A stretch of DNA of 21,014 nucleotides from Clostridium sp. CAG:510 (GTDB lineage: Bacteria; Bacillota; Clostridia; Lachnospirales; Lachnospiraceae): positions 46,932 to 67,945 of the forward strand of contig FR880834.1 of NCBI GenBank assembly GCA_000434615.1. Direction: 5' to 3'. The notes under the pieces are model-generated. The model saw only the letters and a list, made by a program, of their open reading frames with translations, was not told the origin of the DNA and searched no databases. Shown here one piece after another: positions 15,726-21,014 of this stretch (position 1 is its first letter; each line of letters opens with the position of its first letter). Made by a program: the position numbers and the translations under genes.

Positions 15726-16736
15726 TCAATCCTCCGTTTCTTGTGTCATCTTTATATGCCAGACGGGTACTGTATCCTCCGTAATCGGCAACAGCTCCGT
15801 ATGCTCCATAGCCTGTATATGCTCTATCAGCTCCGGCAGAGCCTCCACCGTGCTGTCCTTGCTTCCGGCATCATGCATCAGAATGATGCAGTTCTGAAAC
15901 CGTTCTATGCTGTTTAAGCAGTTGTCTAAAATCTCTTCCTTCGTCAGGGGTTTTGACGATGCATCCTGGCTGGATACGTTCCAGTCGAAGTACTCCATGC
16001 CCGCCTCATGCACATCCGTAATGAGCAGGCGCATATCCACATCGCTGACCTTGTTGGAACTGCCGCCCGGAAACCGGATATACGTGCTCTGCACGCCGGT
16101 CACATCATACAGATAACGCTGCAGTTTTTCCATATCCTCCATAAAGGCTTCCTCGGAAGCATAAATGACGGAATAGTCATGGGTGTAGGAATGCATCCCC
16201 AGTGTATGCCCTTCCTCCACAATCCTGCGGTAAGAGGCTTCTGCTTTCGCGCCCTCTTTCCCCGTTACGAAAAAAGTGGCTTTTACGCCGTAAGTATCTA
16301 AAATATCCAAAATATTGTCCGTATTGGAGCTAGGTCCGTCGTCAAAGGTAAGATAAACCTTTCTGACCATGACATTCTCCTCATCGGAAGCGTCCTCCTG
16401 CCCACGGGCATCTTCCTGTCCGGCGGTGGCTTCCTGTCCGGACGCTCCTTCCTGCCCGGCGGTGGCTCCCTGTCCGGACGCTCCTTCCTGCCCGGAAGGA
16501 TTTCCCAGAGCGGAGACATAAGCTTCCACTGCAGACTTCTGTTCTTCTGCCTGTAATTTTTCCAGATTTCCGGTCACGTCACGCAGTCTTTTTTCCAGAC
16601 TGTTTATCCGCAGCGTAAATACCACGGCCAGTACAATCGGAGCCAGTACCGCGAACACAAAAAGACCCATAATTCCTTTTTTCAGTCTGTCTACTCTTTT
16701 GTGTCTTTTTGCCTCCTGCGCTTCCTTTTCCGTCAT
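15726..16736 (-). CDS. Membrane-anchored polysaccharide deacetylase (NodB domain, CE4)
   Basis: CE4 enzymes remove acetyl groups from GlcNAc or related sugars in peptidoglycan or exopolysaccharide. The 336-residue product has a basic cytoplasmic start, one membrane segment (about 23-42), a coiled-coil-like stretch (46-70), a six-copy hexapeptide repeat (82-117) and an extracellular NodB domain (about 125-330). Catalytic residues are in place: TFDDGPS (130-136; Asp132, Asp133), HSYTH (182-186), RFPGG (221-225), DWN (251-253) and ILMHD (286-290). The protein is therefore predicted to be active, held at the membrane by a flexible, repeat-based stalk. It heads the bactofilin-pyrH run behind an extended -10 promoter. 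Substrate is not determinable from sequence. Confidence 0.9.
   Translation of the reverse strand: MTEKEAQEAKRHKRVDRLKKGIMGLFVFAVLAPIVLAVVFTLRINSLEKRLRDVTGNLEKLQAEEQKSAVEAYVSALGNPSGQEGASGQGATAGQEGASGQEATAGQEDARGQEDASDEENVMVRKVYLTFDDGPSSNTDNILDILDTYGVKATFFVTGKEGAKAEASYRRIVEEGHTLGMHSYTHDYSVIYASEEAFMEDMEKLQRYLYDVTGVQSTYIRFPGGSSNKVSDVDMRLLITDVHEAGMEYFDWNVSSQDASSKPLTKEEILDNCLNSIERFQNCIILMHDAGSKDSTVEALPELIEHIQAMEHTELLPITEDTVPVWHIKMTQETED
16386..16493 (-). repeat. Six tandem 18-base (hexapeptide) repeats in the deacetylase stalk
   Basis: In-frame units encode GQEGAS, GQGATA, GQEGAS, GQEATA, GQEDAR and GQEDAS. At DNA level a 36-base double unit recurs at 16421-16456 and 16457-16492 with one mismatch. 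In-frame unit gain or loss would change stalk length without a frameshift. Confidence 0.9.
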
Positions 16737-16765
16737 CGTCCCGGAACCTCCAAAAAATCATAATA

Positions 16766-16794
16766 AGTATATCACAGAAACCGCTTACCGAAAA
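16766..16794 (-). promoter_or_regulatory. Extended -10 promoter before the deacetylase gene
   Basis: The minus strand has TGA directly before TATACT (16766-16771), an extended -10, with a weak -35 TTTTCG (16789-16794) at 17 bases. It lies in the 67-base gap between sufB and the deacetylase gene, about 30 bases before the start codon and its GGAGG. Confidence 0.55.
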
Positions 16795-16803
16795 GAAAAA
16801 TTT

Positions 16804-17730
16804 TCAGTTTAAGAATGCTTCTATGATGACTGCCTCCGCTTCCTCTTCGGAAAGACCGAGTGTCATCAGCTTCAATAGCTGGTCACTGTTAATCCGGCCG
16901 ATTGCCGCTTCGTGGATAATGGCGGCATCCACATGATTGGCATTGATTTCCGGGATAGAAGAGACCCTTGCTTTGTCCATGATAATAGAATCGCACTGGA
17001 TATGGGCATGGCAGTCCGCATTGCCGATGGCTCTCGGGTGGAAGGTCTGCACGGAGCTGCCTCCCGCTACGGAACGGGACACAATCCGGGCGCTGCTGCC
17101 TTTTCCGTTAAGTTCCACGTTCATATTGGAAACCGCACTCTGGGCATCGTGTGTCATCAGTCTTTCCGTCACGAACAGTCTGGCATTTTCCTTTAAGGAA
17201 ACCTCCGTCTCCCTGACGGTAGAATCCACACCCTTTATCTGCGCCGTATCCAGCGTAAACTGGGCATCCTCCTCCAGAATAATACGGGTCACGGGATTTA
17301 AGACTCTGGTACCGCTGCCTTCCCCTTCTCCGTAGTGCTTTTCCGTATAGACCACATTGGCGCCCTTACCCACATGGAAGGTATGAATGCCGTCGTGCCG
17401 GGCTTCGTCACAGCCGCTGTTGTGGATGCCGCAGCCGGCCACTATGGTGACTTCCGCACCCGGCTCCACATAAAAATCGTTGTAAACCACATCCGTTATG
17501 CCGGTTTTTGTGATAACCACGGGAATATGTACCGTTTCCCCTTTGGTGTCGGAGCTGATTACCACGTCAATGCCGGAATGACCGTCTTCTCTCTTTTTAA
17601 TCTTGATATGCTCGGAGTCCCCCCGACAAAGGGCATAGCCGTTGTAACGCAGATTATAGGCTCCCTCCTGCTTAAATCCGGTATCATCTATTTTGTCAAG
17701 GACACCCCTTGTGATTGCATCTATTTCCAT
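16804..17730 (-). CDS. sufB: SufB/SufD-family Fe-S scaffold protein (SmsB-type)
   Basis: SufB-family proteins form the Fe-S scaffold with the SufC ATPase. The 308-residue product is shorter than E. coli SufB (about 495) and matches the compact form of anaerobic Clostridia and archaea. It shows VAGCGIHNSGCDEARHDG (97-114), THFHV-like HTFHV, VVYTEKHYGEG (126-136), the beta-helix region, AGGSSVQTFHPRAIG (222-236), a late Cys in HIQCDSII (243-250) and HEAAIGRI (273-280) near the C-terminus, corresponding to the Cys and His/Glu region needed for assembly in SufB. I chose the ATG at 17730, which lies behind a purine-rich AGAGGTAAAGGG; a reading from 17787 would overlap sufC. It follows sufC by 13 bases. 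No sufS, sufU or second SufB/D gene is adjacent. Confidence 0.88.
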   Translation of the reverse strand: MEIDAITRGVLDKIDDTGFKQEGAYNLRYNGYALCRGDSEHIKIKKREDGHSGIDVVISSDTKGETVHIPVVITKTGITDVVYNDFYVEPGAEVTIVAGCGIHNSGCDEARHDGIHTFHVGKGANVVYTEKHYGEGEGSGTRVLNPVTRIILEEDAQFTLDTAQIKGVDSTVRETEVSLKENARLFVTERLMTHDAQSAVSNMNVELNGKGSSARIVSRSVAGGSSVQTFHPRAIGNADCHAHIQCDSIIMDKARVSSIPEINANHVDAAIIHEAAIGRINSDQLLKLMTLGLSEEEAEAVIIEAFLN

Positions 17731-17743
17731 TTTCCCTTTACCT

Positions 17744-18484
17744 CTACCTTTCGCTATATTTGCAGCCCCTGTCCAGGGTACCGTCATACAGCTTGTCCTT
17801 CAGCTCTTCCTTCGTTCCGATGCTGTCAATCTTTCCGTCCTTTAATAACAGAATGCGGTCCGCCATCTGAATCAGTTTTTCCTGGTGGGAAATGACCAAA
17901 ATGCTCTCTTTTTTCTGCTTATGGATTTTATCAAACTGTTTGATCAGCATGGAAAAACTCCAGAGGTCAATGCCCGCCTCCGGCTCGTCAAACAGGCATA
18001 CCTTATGGGGGTGCGCCAGCACAGTGGCAATTTCAATACGTTTCATTTCGCCGCCCGATAACGTATCGTCCGCTTGGCGGTCAATGTATTCGCCGGCGCA
18101 TAAGCCCACGCTTGACAACAGGGCACAGCATTTTTCTTCGTTCAAAGGCTCTCCTGCTGCCAGAGACAGTAACTTTCTTATAGTCATACCCTTAAAACGG
18201 GGCGGCTGCTGGAATGCATAGCCAATACCGGCCCCCGCACGTTCCGCTATGGACAGCTTCGATATATCCTTTCCGTCCAGTAAGATTTCTCCGGCGTCCG
18301 GTGTTTCGATACCCATGAGCAGCTTTACCAGTGTGGATTTGCCGCTGCCGTTGGGTCCCGTCACCACCAGCATTTCTCCGTCCGCTATTTCAAAAGATAC
18401 CTTATCAATAATCGTTCTTTTTTCTTTTCCTGCGGGTGTGTTTTCGTCCTCCACGGAAAAGGTCAGATTTTTCGCCTGTAACAT
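17744..18484 (-). CDS. sufC: Fe-S assembly ATPase SufC (SmsC-type)
   Basis: SufC is the ABC-type ATPase that drives conformational change in its SufB partner during cluster assembly. The 246-residue product has Walker A GPNGSGKS (43-50), a Q-loop in AFQQPPRFKGM (90-100), the ABC signature LSGGE (142-146), Walker B with VCLFDEPEAGID (162-173) and a switch His in VISHQ. There is no transmembrane segment, which separates it from transporter subunits. The start is the ATG at 18484, with GGAGG 5 bases upstream; a TTG at 18496 would place the ribosome site inside the gene. It begins 33 bases after the T-run of the tRNA terminator, leaving little space for a promoter, and I see no convincing one. 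Confidence 0.9.
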   Translation of the reverse strand: MLQAKNLTFSVEDENTPAGKEKRTIIDKVSFEIADGEMLVVTGPNGSGKSTLVKLLMGIETPDAGEILLDGKDISKLSIAERAGAGIGYAFQQPPRFKGMTIRKLLSLAAGEPLNEEKCCALLSSVGLCAGEYIDRQADDTLSGGEMKRIEIATVLAHPHKVCLFDEPEAGIDLWSFSMLIKQFDKIHKQKKESILVISHQEKLIQMADRILLLKDGKIDSIGTKEELKDKLYDGTLDRGCKYSER

Positions 18485-18517
18485 TGCCGCCTCCAAAGTT
18501 ATATTTTATCTTTACCT

Positions 18518-18557
18518 AAAAAAAATCCCTGAATCCACGTTTATGTGCTTTCAGGAA
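18518..18557 (-). terminator. Terminator after tRNA-Glu
   Basis: On the minus strand TTCCTGAA (18550-18557) pairs with TTCAGGGA (18526-18533) with an inner CAC/GTG pairing, followed by eight T residues (18518-18525). It lies about 32 bases beyond the tRNA 3' end and just before sufC, so it should end tRNA transcripts, with sufC possibly served by read-through. Confidence 0.85.
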
Positions 18558-18589
18558 TCTTCCTTGGGTTGGGCTATTCTAAATAGCAA

Positions 18590-18661
18590 CAGCTTGTAGG
18601 GGAATCGAACCCCTGATTCCGCCGTGAGAGGGCGGCGTCTTAACCGCTTGACCAACAAGCC
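18590..18661 (-). tRNA. tRNA-Glu, anticodon CUC
   Basis: The 72-base minus-strand gene folds into a full cloverleaf: acceptor GGCTTGT with ACAAGCT (G-U at the first pair), D arm around AAGCGGTTA, anticodon stem CCGCC/GGCGG with loop CTCTCAC, so anticodon CUC reading GAG (Glu), and T arm AGGGG-TTCGATT-CCCCT. The discriminator base is G, as usual for tRNA-Glu. CCA is not encoded and must be added after transcription. Confidence 0.96.
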
Positions 18662-18680
18662 ATTTGAATGATGCTTGTAT

Positions 18681-18709
18681 AGCATAATATATCCCGTCAA
18701 AAAAAGCAA
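18681..18709 (-). promoter_or_regulatory. Possible promoter of tRNA-Glu
   Basis: TTGCTT (18704-18709), 17 bases and TATGCT (18681-18686) on the minus strand would start transcription about 13 bases before the tRNA. The match is moderate. The -35 overlaps the small A/T hairpin after the YolD-like gene. Confidence 0.4.
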
Positions 18710-18719
18710 GCACTTTTTT
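18699..18719 (-). terminator. Weak A/T hairpin after YolD-like gene
   Basis: AAAAAAG (18700-18706) and CTTTTTT (18713-18719) can pair around a 6-base loop and, on the minus strand, end in a T-run. With only one G-C pair it is a weak terminator candidate. Confidence 0.3.
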
Positions 18720-18727
18720 CAAAAATT

Positions 18728-19153
18728 TCAAAAATTTTGAAAATTCTCAAGCTCCAGGTGCAGCTCTTTGATTTCTCTTATGGGGATGCATGTGCCGTCT
18801 TCAAAAACCATTTCTTTTTCGTACTCTTTGATTTTCCATACCCTTCCCCGGTACTCCTCGTAGCTGCCGCCGTTCTTTCTTTTGTCCGGTACAAAGTAAC
18901 GCACGCCAACAAGGGGATGTTCTTCCCTGTGGGCTACGATATATGCCATCTTTTCGTTTAAAATCCGGTACTGATACTCCGTCAGTGCCACATCCTCTTC
19001 CGTCAGTCTGGCGGTTTCCTTAATCTGTCCGTCGTAGCCGGTCAGCGCCGCAAAGGCACCGAACTGGGCAGCCCGGTCCCCGATGGACATGCGGGGTCTG
19101 TCCTTGGACACATGATGGGGCAGATTGATAATGTCGTCATATTTACCTTTCAT
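18728..19153 (-). CDS. YolD-like protein
   Basis: The 141-residue product begins YDDIINLPHHVSKDRPRMS and contains RAAQFGAFAALTGYDGQI (27-44), the pattern of the YolD-like family; the second half carries a short beta-rich part (VWKIKEYEKEMVFEDGTCIP). In Firmicutes, YolD-like genes typically stand next to Y-family polymerase genes of the UvrX/YqjW type and are thought to work with them in damage tolerance; the mechanism is not defined. Here it lies 12 bases after such a polymerase gene and is surely co-transcribed. No signal or membrane segment. An A/T-rich gap follows before the tRNA. Confidence 0.85.
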   Translation of the reverse strand: MKGKYDDIINLPHHVSKDRPRMSIGDRAAQFGAFAALTGYDGQIKETARLTEEDVALTEYQYRILNEKMAYIVAHREEHPLVGVRYFVPDKRKNGGSYEEYRGRVWKIKEYEKEMVFEDGTCIPIREIKELHLELENFQNF

Positions 19154-19165
19154 ATCTCCTGCCTC

Positions 19166-20692
19166 CTATGCTTTATGGCCGCCTATCTGCCGGTTTCTGT
19201 CAATGGTGGTGGCTCCTTCTTCTAAATTGGTGCCCTTTAAGATGGCATTCTTGCCGAATTTCTTCCGGATGGCAAGAACTGCCTCCTGGGCTTTCCGTTC
19301 TTTTAAGAGAGCCGCCTTTTCTTCTTTTTTCCGTTCCTCTTCCGCTTTTATGTCCGTAAACAGGGAAAGCTGCTCGTAAGTTTCCGTTTTTTGTGCCTCG
19401 GCTTCGCTCTCATCCACTACATTTGCCGCTACCACCGACATCCGGCGGGTTAAAAGCGCCGGGTCCATAATCCGGTCATACAGCTCCATGACTGCATCCA
19501 TAATGATACTTACAGAGGATGTCTTTTCTTTTAAATTAGCAGTGCCGTGGGCATGTTTAGGAATTTTCCTGCCATAGCGATCCGTCACCACTTCCCCGTT
19601 GTAAGCATTTCTCCGGCTTTTGTCCGTCAGGTTTTCAATATCGTACCCCACTGTCAGCACCATCCGGTCAGTCATCAGATGTTTATCCAAAAGGTCCAGT
19701 ACTAAAAGCTCCGTCATTTCCCGTATAATCAGTCTGGTCTTTTCAAAGTCATAGGGCTCCGATAGCACCTGCCCGGTGCTGATACTGTTGGCGGATGGCT
19801 TGTATGCCTTGATATCCTCTATGGTGCAGGGCTCCCAGCCCCAGGCATGGTCGATTAAAAGCTCTGCATTCACACCGAACAGATCGTACAGAAGCCCCTC
19901 GTTATAAAACTCTCCCGGCTTCCCCACGGAGCAGCGGGCAATATCTCCCATGGTAAACATGCCGTTTTCCGCCAGCTTCTTTGCATAACCTCTGCCTACC
20001 CGCCAGAAATCCGTAATCGGCTTGTGATCCCAGAGATACCTTCTGTAACTCATCTCGTCAAGCTCCGCAATGCGCACGCCGTCTTTGTCTGCCTCCGTAT
20101 GCTTTGCCCACACATCCATGGCAATCTTGCATAGATACAGATTGGTACCGATGCCCGCCGTGGCGGTAATGCCGGTTTCGGAGAGAATATCCTGTATGAT
20201 TTTCCGGGTCAGCTCCCTGGCACTCATTTTATAGGTAGAAAGATACCTGGTGGCATCCATAAACACCTCATCCACGGAATATACGTGCATGTCCTCGGGG
20301 GCAAAATACCTAAGATAAATCTGATAAATCCTTGTGCTGTATTCCATGTACTTTGCCATACGGGGCGGCGCAACGATATAACTCACCGCAAGGCTTTTAT
20401 CGCTGTCGATATCCTCCGCGTGACAGCTTTTCCCTGAAAATTTCCGCTCCGGGATGGCGGCAAGCCGCCTTCTGTTGACTTCTTTTACCGCCGCCACGAC
20501 CTCAAAAAGCCTTGCTCTTCCCGGTATCCCGAATGCCTTCAGGGAGGGGGAAACAGCAAGGCATATAGTCTTTTCTGTACGGCTTTCATCCGCCACCACC
20601 AGATTGGTGGTAAGCGGATTTTCCTTTCTTTCCACACATTCCACAGAGGCATAGAAGGATTTTAAGTCAATCGCAATGTAAGTATGCTCCAT
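19166..20692 (-). CDS. Y-family DNA polymerase (UmuC/DinB-like, YolD-associated)
   Basis: Y-family polymerases copy past DNA lesions. The 508-residue product has the catalytic palm residues Asp9 in IAIDLKSFYASVE (6-18) and Asp141-Glu142 in YSVDEVFMD (138-146). Tyr14 occupies the steric-gate position, which excludes ribonucleotides. TAGIGTNLYLCKIAMD (178-193) and FWRVGRGYAKKL (229-240) belong to the palm/thumb, followed by the little-finger region. QLSLF (441-445) is a good match to the sliding-clamp binding motif. A Lys/Glu-rich helix (450-480) and a C-terminal DRNRQIGGHKA follow. It carries a roughly 30-residue insert near residues 80-110. It starts 33 bases after thrC, with no promoter visible, and precedes the YolD-like gene. 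Exact subfamily (UvrX/YqjW-like) is inferred. Confidence 0.9.
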   Translation of the reverse strand: MEHTYIAIDLKSFYASVECVERKENPLTTNLVVADESRTEKTICLAVSPSLKAFGIPGRARLFEVVAAVKEVNRRRLAAIPERKFSGKSCHAEDIDSDKSLAVSYIVAPPRMAKYMEYSTRIYQIYLRYFAPEDMHVYSVDEVFMDATRYLSTYKMSARELTRKIIQDILSETGITATAGIGTNLYLCKIAMDVWAKHTEADKDGVRIAELDEMSYRRYLWDHKPITDFWRVGRGYAKKLAENGMFTMGDIARCSVGKPGEFYNEGLLYDLFGVNAELLIDHAWGWEPCTIEDIKAYKPSANSISTGQVLSEPYDFEKTRLIIREMTELLVLDLLDKHLMTDRMVLTVGYDIENLTDKSRRNAYNGEVVTDRYGRKIPKHAHGTANLKEKTSSVSIIMDAVMELYDRIMDPALLTRRMSVVAANVVDESEAEAQKTETYEQLSLFTDIKAEEERKKEEKAALLKERKAQEAVLAIRKKFGKNAILKGTNLEEGATTIDRNRQIGGHKA

Positions 20693-20725
20693 CTGACAAT
20701 CCGCCTCCGTTTCCTGTGAAAAACA

Positions 20726-21014
20726 TTACATATGTAAAAATTCCTTCACAACCGCTTTCATCTCTTCCTTGTCGCATACGCGGTCATGCAGTACCGGTGC
20801 GGTACGAATTTCTTCGATGGCATTGGGTACCTTTACATTGGCAAGCTTGGACAGTTCGTCCACCAGTGCGAAATCATCCATGGCTGCATACTTTTCATCA
20901 ATGGCTTCCATGACGCTTCTGGTAAACTTGAACGGGCTTGCGGTGGATGCAATCACGGTCTTTGCCTCGTCCTTTGTCTGTGCTTTGTATTTGTTGTATA
21001 CGGTAGCGGCTACC
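20726..21014 (-). CDS. thrC: Threonine synthase, C-terminal part (runs off window)
   Basis: Threonine synthase makes L-threonine from O-phosphohomoserine with PLP. The window holds the last 95 residues; the lysine that binds PLP lies outside. The visible part runs VAATVYNKYKAQTKDE, then TVIASTASPFKFTRSVMEAI, a stretch strongly typical of the end of long-form (fungal/gram-negative type) threonine synthases, and ends VVKEFLHM. The frame stays open to the window edge, so the gene is cut by the edge, not broken. The stop codon lies in the palindrome TTACATATGTAA. No terminator separates it from the polymerase gene. Confidence 0.88.
   Translation of the reverse strand, partial: VAATVYNKYKAQTKDEAKTVIASTASPFKFTRSVMEAIDEKYAAMDDFALVDELSKLANVKVPNAIEEIRTAPVLHDRVCDKEEMKAVVKEFLHM

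Noticed and set aside
15414..15917. Plus-strand Ala/Ser-rich open frames opposite the bactofilin and deacetylase genes
   Set aside because: Composition mirrors the Glu/Ala-rich codons of the bactofilin N-terminus on the other strand; no start signals.
16421..16492. Two 36-base direct repeats, possible CRISPR
   Set aside because: Units are contiguous without spacers, in frame and inside a coding gene, encoding GQExxx hexapeptides.
18590..20692. Mobile element integrated at tRNA-Glu carrying the polymerase and YolD genes
   Set aside because: No integrase, no direct repeat of the tRNA end and no mobile genes; thrC and suf flanks look like ordinary chromosome.
20726..20737. LexA box for the polymerase gene
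   Set aside because: TTACATATGTAA does not match Firmicute LexA consensus, and perfect 12-base palindromes are expected a few times by chance in 21 kb; kept only as a general observation.

Overview
The window looks like a chromosomal segment of a spore-forming Firmicute, most likely a Lachnospiraceae-type member of the Clostridia. Evidence: the sporulation genes gpr and spoIIP next to rpsT; a low-to-moderate GC content with strong AGGAGG-type ribosome binding sites; a two-gene SufC-SufB iron-sulfur system; and a YolD-like protein paired with a clostridial-type Y-family polymerase. Every gene except rpsT lies on the minus strand, so the minus-strand layout is described from high to low coordinate. 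There is no insertion sequence, prophage, CRISPR array or rRNA, and no gene-free stretch longer than about 180 bases.

Right end (21014 to 18484): the 3' end of thrC, then a Y-family polymerase gene and a YolD-like gene that appear to follow it without a promoter of their own, then tRNA-Glu(CUC) with a T-tract terminator. Next come sufC and sufB (18484 to 16804).

Central housekeeping run (16794 to 7633): an extended -10 promoter precedes a membrane-anchored polysaccharide deacetylase carrying a six-copy hexapeptide repeat, then a bactofilin with a long acidic N-terminal region, then the classical pyrH-frr-uppS-cdsA-dxr-rseP series (UMP kinase, ribosome recycling, undecaprenyl-PP synthesis, CDP-diacylglycerol synthesis, MEP pathway, site-2 protease). 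The run ends with three small membrane proteins that look like diverged paralogues, two of them with an N-terminal zinc ribbon.

Stringent-response run (7630 to 2076): a near-consensus sigma-A promoter drives apt, a bifunctional relA/spoT-type rel, a glyoxalase-II-like metallo-beta-lactamase, a double zinc-ribbon membrane protein and a TPM-domain protein with a Gly/Ser-rich tail. It closes at a strong hairpin terminator. rpsT converges on it from the left and ends at its own hairpin.

Left end (1716 to 1): rpsT has a textbook promoter and a UUG start. Divergent from it are gpr (spore germination protease) and the 5' part of spoIIP (cell-wall hydrolase for engulfment), with a sigma-E-like promoter between them. 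The most interesting unexplained content is the set of zinc-ribbon/TPM membrane proteins around the rseP and rel genes. Other points worth a check are a possible internal start in the bactofilin gene, the minimal SufCB pair and the deacetylase repeat.
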